Positions 18,199 through 25,994 of a stretch of DNA of 64,000 nucleotides are shown piece by piece (within the stretch, counting starts at the first letter, position 1; each line of letters opens with the position of its first letter). The position numbers were made by a program, and so were the translations under genes. The notes below the pieces were generated by a model. The model saw only the letters and a list, made by a program, of their open reading frames with translations, was not told the DNA's origin and searched no databases. The stretch comes from Parvicella sp964387945 (GTDB lineage: Bacteria; Bacteroidota; Bacteroidia; Flavobacteriales_D; Parvicellaceae). The stretch is from contig CAYLYX010000002.1 of NCBI GenBank assembly GCA_964387945.1, positions 372,001 through 436,000 on the forward strand, in the 5' to 3' direction.

Positions 18199-20544
18199 TT
18201 AGAAACTTACTGTATATCTAATGTTTGGGATCAAACTTAGTTGTGTTGCTCCTGGTAAAGTTTTATCCTGTCTCGGGTCGTAGTAGTAATCTAACTTTGC
18301 CTGATGATTTGTGGCGTTTAAAACTTCAAACTTTATTGCATGCGTTGCCTTTGGTCGGTTGATTTGATACGACCCGGAAATGTTGATGAAAAAGACGTTT
18401 TCGCCTCTAAGTTCATAAGGCTTGTTCCAATCTCGAACAGTATATCCATTTATTCTCGAAGATTCCAGATCTATTGCTGTATATCGCTGTGCTCCTAGTA
18501 AGGATGCTTTTATATTCACTGCCAACACCTTATTTTTCTTTAGCGGAAATTCCTTCCCTAAAAGGAAGTTAATGTTGTAGTTACCATTGTACTTACTGTT
18601 GTACCATTGATTCGTTAGTGTTTTGTATTCAGAATTATACAAAGAGGTAGTAAACAAGAAATATAGATTGTTATTCATATACCTTTCAAGAGTTAATTCC
18701 ACACCATAGTTACGTCCTCTTCCTGTACTTATCAATTCTCTTTCCGTATACCATCCACTCATATTCAGCAAGGCAAATGAGCTTGTGTCTACATTTTCTA
18801 CAGCCATGCTTCTCAGGTCTTGATAGTAAATTTCAACCTTGGCATTCATATTCTTACCAATTTTCTGATTATACCCTAGAACATAGTGATGTGCTTTTGG
18901 TAACTTAATGTTCGCATTGATCGGGGTTTTATCTGTAGTATCAGAAATAGAGGATAGGGTATAAGTAAGCATCGACTCTAATTTACTATGCGCTCCATAC
19001 CCAAAGGTTATGGAGTTTGTTTTGCCTGTTCTATAGCGAGCTGATATTCTCGGTTCTATAGAAGATGTGTTATTGTATAAGAAGTGTAGCCCATGAATAC
19101 CTCCCACCAATGTTAGCTTATCCGTGGGGCGGTACTTCATACTGACGAATGCTTGTGCCATGTTTGCATTGCCAACTCTATCTATTGGACGGATAACGAG
19201 TCCGTCCTCTTCGTATTCGCTTAAGAAGTTGTATCGCATATTGGTGAAAATGAGACCTGTTTTTAGTGTCGCTTTCGCTGAAAACTTTTTGTTGAAGGAA
19301 GTTTGCGCACGAAACGTTTGTTTGTGCAATGATTCTTTGTTAGTCAATTTTAGAGGATTGTCATCAATCCCTTCATAAGATGTATAACTGCTACCATTCC
19401 CAGAATAAGAAATTACACTTTTGATGTAAGATTTTTCGTTCAACGAATACATATGTGTAATACCGGAAGTTCCAAGATAAGCGCTGTATTCATCTTCATA
19501 ATTGATTGAATCTCCTTGCCAAATGTAGTAATCCTGATCGGCAATTGCACTAATACCACCTAACCCAAACCAGGTAAAGGTGCCGGCTTTTTTTGTTGGG
19601 AAGTAAAGGTTAAAAGACCCATCTTGATACCTGGGCACACCCCCAAAGTCAACAACATTCAGACCATCTAAAATGCCCAAAGTAGAGTAGCGGTAGTTTG
19701 CCAAATATGATGCACCTCCATTTTTTGAGAAAGGTCCTTCCAAAGTAAGTTCTGTACCGATGACACCAACGCCAATGGTATATTCTCTTTGGTCACTGTT
19801 TCCTTTGCGAAGTTTCATGTCAAACACACCCGAAAGTGCATTCCCATATTCTGGTGCAAATGCACCCGTTAAGAAATCGGAATTCGCAAGCATCGAACTA
19901 TTCAAAGCATTAATAGGGCCTCCGGTTGAACCTTCATCAGAGAAGTGGTTGGGATTCGGAATTTCTACGCCTTCTAGCCTCCAAAGAATACCACGAGGTG
20001 TATTCCCTCTTACAACAATGTCATTGTCTCCACCACCATCAGAACTTACACCAGCAAAAGCGGAAACCATCCTTGCCGGATCGTTAAAGCTACCCGCATA
20101 TCGTTTCGTTTCTTCTACGGTAAACATTTTCGCACTTGTGATCGACATTTCGTTGAGTACTTCATCTTTAGGCTTTTCAGCTTGTATCGTGACTGCATTA
20201 AGCATCTCAAGGTCTTCCTCCATTTCTATGTTGAGATAAAACTCCTTACCGGATGTAAGCTGAAGGTTATTTAAAGTTTTTGGGGCATAACCGACATACG
20301 TAAATTGAATATCGAATTTACCAACCGGAACATCTTTAACGATAAAGTCTCCATCGATGTTAGTAGTAGTCCCTTTTATGGTGTCGTTGTATTTTACGAT
20401 AACTGTGACTCCTATAAGTGGATACTTTGAATCAGTGTCTACAATGTTTCCTTTGATATTTTGGAAGATTACGTTCTGAGCAGTTGCTACTAATGTGAAG
20501 AAAAGAGTAAGAAATGCAAAAGTTAGTCTTAGTTTAAATGACAT
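18199..20544 (-). CDS. TonB-dependent receptor with carboxypeptidase-like regulatory domain (copy 2)
   Basis: 781 residues with signal peptide MSFKLRLTFAFLTLFFTLVATAQ. Domains are in the same order as in the convergent neighbour: regulatory-like sandwich (KGNIVDTDSKYPLIGVTVIVKY), plug (YAGSFNDPARMVSAFAGVSS...VVRGNTPRGILWRLEGVEI) and barrel ending IRYTVSF. The two share GNxPRG...EGVE...NPxHF and SDFxTGAFxxEYxNAxxGV, so they descend from one gene. Their stop codons are only 27 bases apart. The substrate is unknown; no SusD-like partner is present. Confidence 0.88.
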   Translation of the reverse strand: MSFKLRLTFAFLTLFFTLVATAQNVIFQNIKGNIVDTDSKYPLIGVTVIVKYNDTIKGTTTNIDGDFIVKDVPVGKFDIQFTYVGYAPKTLNNLQLTSGKEFYLNIEMEEDLEMLNAVTIQAEKPKDEVLNEMSITSAKMFTVEETKRYAGSFNDPARMVSAFAGVSSDGGGDNDIVVRGNTPRGILWRLEGVEIPNPNHFSDEGSTGGPINALNSSMLANSDFLTGAFAPEYGNALSGVFDMKLRKGNSDQREYTIGVGVIGTELTLEGPFSKNGGASYLANYRYSTLGILDGLNVVDFGGVPRYQDGSFNLYFPTKKAGTFTWFGLGGISAIADQDYYIWQGDSINYEDEYSAYLGTSGITHMYSLNEKSYIKSVISYSGNGSSYTSYEGIDDNPLKLTNKESLHKQTFRAQTSFNKKFSAKATLKTGLIFTNMRYNFLSEYEEDGLVIRPIDRVGNANMAQAFVSMKYRPTDKLTLVGGIHGLHFLYNNTSSIEPRISARYRTGKTNSITFGYGAHSKLESMLTYTLSSISDTTDKTPINANIKLPKAHHYVLGYNQKIGKNMNAKVEIYYQDLRSMAVENVDTSSFALLNMSGWYTERELISTGRGRNYGVELTLERYMNNNLYFLFTTSLYNSEYKTLTNQWYNSKYNGNYNINFLLGKEFPLKKNKVLAVNIKASLLGAQRYTAIDLESSRINGYTVRDWNKPYELRGENVFFINISGSYQINRPKATHAIKFEVLNATNHQAKLDYYYDPRQDKTLPGATQLSLIPNIRYTVSF

Positions 20545-20658
20545 GTTTGGTTGTTTAAGGTTCTATTCAGATAGACACTTTTTACCAAAACAGTTGCACA
20601 GAAGAAGTAGAATATTTTGTGGTTAAACTTTCGTAATCAATCGTGAACCCCAGAAAAA

Positions 20659-21672
20659 CTAGTCATTTTCGCAGTAACAACTTGCTGGATATTCTATGAA
20701 TTTTTCATAGATAGTTGACGGTAAATAAAGTCCGTTGGTTTTCAATCCATCGTCAAATTTGGATTTGTTTAACGCGGTGGAAAATGCTTCAAAACGGTGT
20801 GTAATGTCTCGTTCGTGATTCGCACGTAAATCATAGGACAGCGCCTCACTTTTGCAGCCAAAGTCAAATCCACTCAAGCTAAAGGTCTTCATGTTGCGGT
20901 CGGAAACCGTATTGAAATGTACTTTTTTATGCTTGATGTCATAGACGATCGACCATGAACCGTCCAGTTTCACCTGATCCAACACGTCAAAAGAATAATC
21001 GATAACGTTTTGCTCGTTGCCCTGCTCGTAGAGTTCGATGAGGCTAACCGCAGTGTTGAAACGACATTTCTTTTTATGCTCCCGGTTCCACAGCGATGTT
21101 TTGTAGTTGCTATTCTCCAAAACGGGATACTTGAGATCATCACCCGTGTAAACGACCTGTTTGCCATACATAAACTCGATCACAGCAACGTTTCCCGTAC
21201 TGTCACAGACCAGAAAATGGATGTCCTGACTGATTTTTGAGATGCGGATGTCCTGATTAGACTCAATAACTTCATCAATCGTTTCGCAGTTGTCCAGTTG
21301 GTATTGCACCCACTGCAACTCATTCACGGCTTTGCGTTGATCGGCTTTAGGAAACTGACCAGCTACAACCATAATCTCTACCACCAGCCCTTTTTCGTTG
21401 ATACCACCAAACGGAAACTCTTTTCCAAACTGGTTGAACGTCACACTTCCAAATTTTGAGGTCCACACCGCAGGTTCATCGGGAGCAAAAACCAATGCTC
21501 TTTTTTTGACACCTCGTTGGTTCACGGCTATTAGACCGTTGTCTGAGACCCAATCCAGGTTTCTACCAAAAACGAGTTCATCCGCATTTTGAATCACAAA
21601 CGTGGTGCAGCTCCATCCGTTTGAAATGGAAATGCCGGCAAAGAAGACGATCAATAGAATAAGCCGTTTCAT
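20659..21672 (-). CDS. Linear amide C-N hydrolase, choloylglycine hydrolase/penicillin V acylase family
   Basis: 337 residues. A signal peptide (MKRLILLIVFFAGISISNGWS) places Cys22 at or close to the mature N-terminus, where this N-terminal-nucleophile family needs its catalytic Cys. The next residues TTFVIQNADELVFGRNLDW place Arg and Asp 15 and 18 residues after the Cys, as in penicillin V acylases and bile salt hydrolases. Further family segments are FPFGGINEKGLVVEIM and NELQWVQYQLDN. It is predicted to be periplasmic or exported and to cleave an amide bond such as in N-acyl amino acids, N-acyl homoserine lactones or beta-lactams; the substrate is undetermined. Confidence 0.88.
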   Translation of the reverse strand: MKRLILLIVFFAGISISNGWSCTTFVIQNADELVFGRNLDWVSDNGLIAVNQRGVKKRALVFAPDEPAVWTSKFGSVTFNQFGKEFPFGGINEKGLVVEIMVVAGQFPKADQRKAVNELQWVQYQLDNCETIDEVIESNQDIRISKISQDIHFLVCDSTGNVAVIEFMYGKQVVYTGDDLKYPVLENSNYKTSLWNREHKKKCRFNTAVSLIELYEQGNEQNVIDYSFDVLDQVKLDGSWSIVYDIKHKKVHFNTVSDRNMKTFSLSGFDFGCKSEALSYDLRANHERDITHRFEAFSTALNKSKFDDGLKTNGLYLPSTIYEKFIEYPASCYCEND

Positions 21673-21719
21673 GGATCCAATTTACGAAAACCAGCCGTAT
21701 CGGTTTCATACGAGTTATT

Positions 21720-21748
21720 AAAAGGTGTTAAAATGGGGGGCACCTTTA
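21720..21748 (-). terminator. Weak terminator-like hairpin
   Basis: The minus strand shows AAAGGTG and CACCTTT separated by 13 bases and followed by TTAATAA. It would end transcripts of the 21783-22208 gene. The loop is long and the T-run short, so this is tentative. Confidence 0.35.
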
Positions 21749-21782
21749 TGAAATTCAAATTTCCTTTTGGAGTTTGGTAATG

Positions 21783-22208
21783 TCATAGAAATTCAATGTA
21801 CAGAATTTCATAACCGCTTTCGAACCAAGGATGCTTGGCTTCTGAGATAAGAACATAAAAGTATACCGCATTGAAAATCAACCCGATTGACAGCAATAGC
21901 CATGCTATTACTCTTAGCTCTTTTGAAGGTTTCGGGAATAGATTTCTCATCCAGTAAGAGAACCCTAAGAAGATTGCCCAGTAAAATAGAAGATCGATGA
22001 TCAGATTAAAATAATTCAGGGCGGTTTCCATTGAGTTTCCAAATCGTCCTACTATTCCTGATTCTACAGCATATGGAAATGGAAATCCAGTTAGAATGAA
22101 TTCACTATTGTCCCAACCATAGTAGGTTGCCACTATATGCCATTTTACTGTTAACCAAGGGAAAACGAGCAAACAGATAGCTAAAGAAAATAATGCACGA
22201 TTTTTCAT
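21783..22208 (-). CDS. Small integral membrane protein, unknown function
   Basis: 141 residues with four hydrophobic segments (about 6-24, 58-82, 92-112 plus a weaker one), and a polar loop GWDNSEFILTGFPFPYAVESG between the first two. No family is recognised. It is the first of a series of minus-strand genes for small membrane or exported proteins in an AT-rich accessory region. The long loop after the first segment is likely periplasmic. Confidence 0.6.
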   Translation of the reverse strand: MKNRALFSLAICLLVFPWLTVKWHIVATYYGWDNSEFILTGFPFPYAVESGIVGRFGNSMETALNYFNLIIDLLFYWAIFLGFSYWMRNLFPKPSKELRVIAWLLLSIGLIFNAVYFYVLISEAKHPWFESGYEILYIEFL

Positions 22209-22309
22209 TTTTTATGACACCAATACATTTTAAGTAAAACTTGCAGGAAGAATGAAAAGTTATAGTTTTTTGAAGATATCGTTTTTAAGCAGATTCAAGT
22301 TCTATTACC

Positions 22310-22798
22310 TTAGTTATCATTTTGATCAATGACTTTCTTTTGATTAGTAGTTGTTGTCATGTGGGTCTTTTTTGTTACTAAAAACAGAAGTCCGGATCCT
22401 GCTATTGAGGCTAAAGGTAATACTACATTCCAGTAGTGGAGAAAAGGAATCCAAACGATGTAGTCAGGAAGAAATGCGCTTTCTGGTTTTACGAAAACAT
22501 CCGCCAGAACGAATGCCAGAATGCAGATTATAATCAACATACTCCATGCAATTAACCAATATGAAATAAGGGTTAGGTATGTAGCTTTAGGAGTTCTTTT
22601 CCAGACTAAGAAAGATGTCAATGGAATATGACCGATGGAAAGAGCAAAAATAGGATATGACAGACTCCATGATGACATAGGTTTGAGAATGCTCATTAAG
22701 TAACCAGAAATCCAAGTACTAAATTGATCACATAACATCCATGCAGCACTTGTCATGACGATGGATGATAGGATAGACATTGTTTTGGGTGCGGTCAT
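22310..22798 (-). CDS. Small integral membrane protein, unknown function
   Basis: 162 residues with four predicted membrane helices (about 7-25, 45-65, 75-100, 117-140) and a hydrophilic Thr/Gln/Asn-rich C-terminal tail of 20 residues. No family is recognised. Its ATG overlaps the TGA of the upstream gene (22795) by four bases, so the pair is translated together and the products may act together. Codon use is AT-rich like its neighbours. Confidence 0.6.
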   Translation of the reverse strand: MTAPKTMSILSSIVMTSAAWMLCDQFSTWISGYLMSILKPMSSWSLSYPIFALSIGHIPLTSFLVWKRTPKATYLTLISYWLIAWSMLIIICILAFVLADVFVKPESAFLPDYIVWIPFLHYWNVVLPLASIAGSGLLFLVTKKTHMTTTTNQKKVIDQNDN

Positions 22799-23259
22799 TT
22801 GTCACTTTTAAAAAGTCCATACTTTTCGAATACTAATTTAAGTTCATCATAACCTTCTTCGCTAAGTTGACTGAGTTTAGGAATGGTTGATTCGGTTTTC
22901 GTAGTTGAGCACTCAAAACAAATCTCAATGTACCCAATCTCTTTGCCTTTGGAGTCATATAAGATTATAGCATTTCTAGGATTATAACATACGCCTTGTA
23001 AACCTCCAACTTTATCTGAATAGACTAAATCAATAACTTTATTCTTTTTGCTTCCTTTTAAAGTTTGCTGATTTTCAAAGTCCGATTCGCTATATCCATC
23101 CGGGTTTGAATAAATCAGAGTTCTCATTCCTTTGTAGGAAACTAAGGCGATTTTCTTTACTTCTTTTTTTAACTCCTCAACTTTTTCCTGAGCGGTAACG
23201 CTACTGAGAATCAGAAAAAGAATACAGGCGATGCAATATTTTAGCAATTTATTTTTCAA
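22795..23259 (-). CDS. Small exported protein, unknown function
   Basis: 154 residues starting at a TTG (MKNKLLKYCIACILFLILSSVTAQ), chosen because it gives a complete signal peptide; no ATG is available. The mature part has a basic N-terminal third and a core VCYNPRNAIILYDSKGKEIGYIEICFECSTTKTES with three Cys. The strand pattern YNPRNAIILYDSKGKEIGYIEICFEC is common in uncharacterised Bacteroidota proteins, but I cannot name a family. It overlaps the membrane protein gene downstream by four bases. Confidence 0.6.
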   Translation of the reverse strand: MKNKLLKYCIACILFLILSSVTAQEKVEELKKEVKKIALVSYKGMRTLIYSNPDGYSESDFENQQTLKGSKKNKVIDLVYSDKVGGLQGVCYNPRNAIILYDSKGKEIGYIEICFECSTTKTESTIPKLSQLSEEGYDELKLVFEKYGLFKSDK

Positions 23260-23319
23260 TGGATGCCGATTAGTAACTCCCTTACAAAAAGCCGTTCAGT
23301 GTTTTTGTTGCTGATGCGG

Positions 23320-23949
23320 TTAGTTATTGCATCTAATATTCTGGATATTATCAAACATATTGTTTCGTTGATTTGCACCCCAACCTTTTTTGTTATACCA
23401 TTTTGATGAAAGGTTAATTTCGATTTGTTCTTTGATTTCTGGGCAATCCTTTAAAAGGTCTTTTAGTAAGTTATCGTAGGTTTTTTGATCGTCTTTTAAT
23501 CTTCTTGATACCGTTATCTTACCTTCAATTAAATCTCCATTTTTGTCCCATATGTAAAGTAAATAGAATGTTCCTGTAAAATAAAGAGTGACAGAAAAGT
23601 TATCACTTGTGATCAGAACCTCATGAAGTCTTTTTTGACCTTTATTTCCCTTGATAAATCTTGAATCATAGTAATGATTCTCGACATACAGGTTCTTAAC
23701 ATCTGTTTGTTTTATCTTAATTAATTCACCGTTAGAATCATGATAATAGAGAAATTGCTCGGCCAACGCATAGTCTCCGCTTACGGCATAATCACCCACA
23801 GACCATGAATTTCCACTTGTGTTTTCGTGCATGTTGACGGAGTCATTTTCTAAAGTTATGAAATACATGCTCTCTGTTTGACTGTGCGCATTATTACAGA
23901 TCCATAGTAAAGTGAACGCGAGTAGTAGAAATGATTTATTTGTTTTCAT
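23320..23949 (-). CDS. Exported protein, unknown function
   Basis: 209 residues with signal peptide MKTNKSFLLLAFTLLWICNNAHSQ. The mature protein is hydrophilic with an N-terminal part rich in Asn, Ser and Tyr and a central beta-like segment (HEVLITSDNFSVTLYFTGTFYLLYIWDKNGDLIEGKI). The C-terminal 60 residues are basic and predicted mostly helical. No known family is recognised. It stands alone in the minus-strand accessory series, about 60 bases before the next gene. Confidence 0.6.
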   Translation of the reverse strand: MKTNKSFLLLAFTLLWICNNAHSQTESMYFITLENDSVNMHENTSGNSWSVGDYAVSGDYALAEQFLYYHDSNGELIKIKQTDVKNLYVENHYYDSRFIKGNKGQKRLHEVLITSDNFSVTLYFTGTFYLLYIWDKNGDLIEGKITVSRRLKDDQKTYDNLLKDLLKDCPEIKEQIEINLSSKWYNKKGWGANQRNNMFDNIQNIRCNN

Positions 23950-24038
23950 AGTCTTAGTTTTAAAGTTGAGCTTTTACCTATTTCAATTTGCTCTAGCTAG
24001 CTGAAAGTTACAATTTTTCGAATAACCTTGAGTATTTG

Positions 24039-24677
24039 TTATTTTATTTGACTATAAATCAACCCTTTCCAAAACATCTTTTTTTCAGGGTTTAATGTGT
24101 TGTCAAAAATGAAATCAAATTCAGCTTTCACAATACCTTGATCAAAAGCTACTGGATCGATTTTTATTTCCCCACTTTTCAACGGAAATATTTCCAGCTG
24201 AGTAGATCCAACAATACTGTTGTATTCAATCCAAGCGTTAACGGAATTGTTGGTAATCTTAATTTGTAGGCTACTATGTGTTGCTGTAGTGCATTCAGAC
24301 TGGCCGAGTATTGAGTTATCAGGTAATTGTTTAAATGACATGAAATTTGATCCTGCCCATTCATAAGTCCATGCTTCAGCGTGCAAGGAGTAAGTCCTAT
24401 GCGTAGTGTCTACCAGTCCATAAAATGCTTGAAGCGAATCGTTAAATATTTTACCATTTTCATCTTTCATTTGCTCAGTCCCTTCTGGGCAAAGTCCATC
24501 ACAGCTTAATTGCCCAAAGGCATTTGTATAGACACCTTCTGGATAACTCCAGTTTTCAGTAAAAGCGAAATCGGAATTCAGCTCATCCGTCCAATCAATT
24601 GGTATTGACTTCTTTTCTCTAATTGTATTAAAGGAGAAAAGTAGTACACAGGATAATATGACGAGAACAGGTTTCAA
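24039..24677 (-). CDS. Exported protein, unknown function
   Basis: 212 residues beginning at a TTG (MKPVLVILSCVLLFSFNTI), which supplies a signal peptide or N-terminal anchor. The mature part holds a Cys pair in LSCDGLCPEGTEQMKDENGK and a later single Cys, and looks like one beta-rich extracellular domain. I cannot name a family. About 20 bases upstream of the start lies GTTAGGC on the minus strand, which resembles a gene-cassette junction. Confidence 0.55.
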   Translation of the reverse strand: MKPVLVILSCVLLFSFNTIREKKSIPIDWTDELNSDFAFTENWSYPEGVYTNAFGQLSCDGLCPEGTEQMKDENGKIFNDSLQAFYGLVDTTHRTYSLHAEAWTYEWAGSNFMSFKQLPDNSILGQSECTTATHSSLQIKITNNSVNAWIEYNSIVGSTQLEIFPLKSGEIKIDPVAFDQGIVKAEFDFIFDNTLNPEKKMFWKGLIYSQIK

Positions 24678-24695
24678 GTTTATTAAGTCTTAACA

Positions 24696-24710
24696 GTGCC
24701 TAACGTTCAG
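24696..24710 (-). repeat. Possible cassette junction half-site
   Basis: The plus strand reads GTGCCTAACGTTCAG. The same core occurs at 25866-25881 as GCGCCCTAACGTTTAG, and both lie just upstream of a minus-strand gene. On the minus strand it gives CTGAACG then TTAGGC, the form of an integron recombination point. No matching partner arm was found for this copy, so it is tentative. Confidence 0.35.
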
Positions 24711-24878
24711 TACAGAAACAAAGTAGTAAATAAACGTCTGATACTAACAGATAGCAAGATACCGATTTAATCGCAACACTAGATCAAATGAGTTTCCAAA
24801 CCAGTACTAGATAAGCATTATAAAGCAGGTGGTTACAGTTCTTAAATTTTCAGAAATAAGTCTATGTGTTCTCGAACT

Positions 24879-25277
24879 TTAGTATAGAAAAAGAAGAATG
24901 ATTGATGAGACAAAAATCATCCACCCTAAGAAAAAGAACCATGTTATCTTTGAGTGTTTTTTGCTCATCTTCCGAATACTGTAGAACTCAAGAAATACTT
25001 TAACAAACCAGTAAGATGAGATTATTTTGTTCGTATCAACATCTTTGGCTTGCACTATATTGTACATTTCCAAGAAACAGAATATGACAAGGGTAAGCCC
25101 TAAAGCGCATAAGAAAATAAAGAATGAAATCATACTAAAATAGCTTTGGTACTGGGCTTTTTGAGAAAGCACAATAGAGGTTGAGTATGTAACGAATGTG
25201 TTTTCATTTCTTGAATTAATTGAACTGTCCGCACCTGCCTGCCGGTAGGCAGTTTTTTTTTGGACTTTGTGTACCAC
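24879..25277 (-). CDS. Small membrane protein, start uncertain
   Basis: The open frame runs to a GTG at 25277 (132 residues), but its first 20 codons cross a palindromic repeat and are probably not coding. The only internal ATG is at 25133 and would give 84 residues (MISFFIFLCALGLTLVIF...). The intermediate sequence TFVTYSTSIVLSQKAQYQSYFS looks protein-like, so a non-ATG start between 25200 and 25133 is possible. Two hydrophobic helices are clear (about residues 50-70 and 113-132 of the long form), separated by a basic loop. The function is unknown. Confidence 0.5.
   Translation of the reverse strand: MVHKVQKKTAYRQAGADSSINSRNENTFVTYSTSIVLSQKAQYQSYFSMISFFIFLCALGLTLVIFCFLEMYNIVQAKDVDTNKIISSYWFVKVFLEFYSIRKMSKKHSKITWFFFLGWMIFVSSIILLFLY
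25235..25252. repeat. Palindromic dispersed-repeat-like element
   Basis: CTGCCTGCCGGTAGGCAG is a near-perfect palindrome (outer arms CTGCCT and AGGCAG) followed by a run of nine T on the plus strand. Elements of this CTGCC/GGCAG form are scattered in many Bacteroidota genomes. No plus-strand gene ends here, so it is not an obvious terminator. Only one copy was seen in this window. Confidence 0.55.
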
Positions 25278-25281
25278 GAAT

Positions 25282-25830
25282 TTATTTTTCGGTTAGTCGA
25301 TAGAATCCATCATTTGGGCGCACACCATTGAGGTCTCCGCAGTGAAATTGAGCACCTTTAGTCCACAAAAGATTCGATTCATTAGATTTATACCATTCTT
25401 CTATTTTAGTCTTATAGGATTTTCGATTGTCTGGGCTTCTTTGTAACCAATTGAGATTGCTAATCCACCACGATTCATCAATAGCTTTAATATCAAAGAA
25501 TTCATTTGGATTTGGCAATGAATAAATTATTTCTGCTAGAGCGGTTAGAGCAATGTCTGCAACCGTCATTTGACCACCGTAGTTTGGGAAGTTGACTTTT
25601 GTTTGTGTGGTATCATCGAGTAATTCAATTAGCGCTAAAATCGCGTTATTTTTTAATTTTACTACACTCCAGAAAGATTCATCACCGCATCCAAATGATC
25701 CAATTTCAAAATCATGACAGATATATGGCATATCAGAGATATTTAGGATTTTCTCACGTATTTCAGAGGTTATGCTCTGACCGAAAGACATAATCGGAAG
25801 TAGTAGTAATATGTATTTTAACAGTTTCAT
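25282..25830 (-). CDS. Exported protein, unknown function
   Basis: 182 residues with signal peptide MKLLKYILLLLPIMSFGQ. The mature domain contains three Cys (YICHDFEIGSFGCGDE and a late FHCGDL), a hydrophobic helix near ADIALTALAEIIY, and a Trp-rich stretch SWWISNLNWLQRSP. I cannot assign a family. The ATG lies 44 bases downstream (minus sense) of an attC-like junction at about 25875, as the first gene of a further possible cassette. Confidence 0.6.
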   Translation of the reverse strand: MKLLKYILLLLPIMSFGQSITSEIREKILNISDMPYICHDFEIGSFGCGDESFWSVVKLKNNAILALIELLDDTTQTKVNFPNYGGQMTVADIALTALAEIIYSLPNPNEFFDIKAIDESWWISNLNWLQRSPDNRKSYKTKIEEWYKSNESNLLWTKGAQFHCGDLNGVRPNDGFYRLTEK

Positions 25831-25870
25831 TCTTTTAATGTGCTACGGGGCAGGCTAAAATGCGTGCGCC

Positions 25871-25969
25871 CTAACGTTTAGATTATCTAATATACGGATT
25901 ATTATTCTGGGCAATGATTGTCCGTTTGGAGACGTGAGGGTGAATGCAATTTAGGCGTTGTTGTAAAAC
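25871..25969 (-). repeat. attC-like recombination site 2
   Basis: On the minus strand the site begins GTTTTACAAC (25969-25960) and ends AATCTAAACG followed by TTAG at 25875/25874. The inner arms 25875-25884 (CGTTTAGATT) and 25948-25957 (AATTTAGGCG) pair along all ten positions when G-T pairs are allowed on the plus strand. The terminal GTTTTACAAC is the exact reverse complement of the start of the same block at 27569, so joining the block's ends would give a 19-bp inverted repeat with a 3-base unpaired insert. This is the geometry of an integron attC site; assignment is by structure only. Confidence 0.55.
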
Positions 25970-25994
25970 GTATTTAGTCCCTCGATTTAGAATC

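Noticed and set aside
23310..23345. Similar strings TAACCGCATC and TAATCGGCATC near 23.3 kb as another attC-like site
   Set aside because: They are direct rather than inverted repeats and do not pair.
25160..25215. An ATG-started frame (MKTHSLHTQ...) on the minus strand as the real start of the 24879 gene
   Set aside because: It is in a different frame and stops after about 25 codons; a frameshift would have to be assumed.
25235..25261. The CTGCC palindrome with T9 as the terminator of the minus-strand 25282 gene
   Set aside because: The T-run lies on the plus-strand side; on the minus strand the hairpin is preceded by A and not followed by T, so the orientation is wrong.
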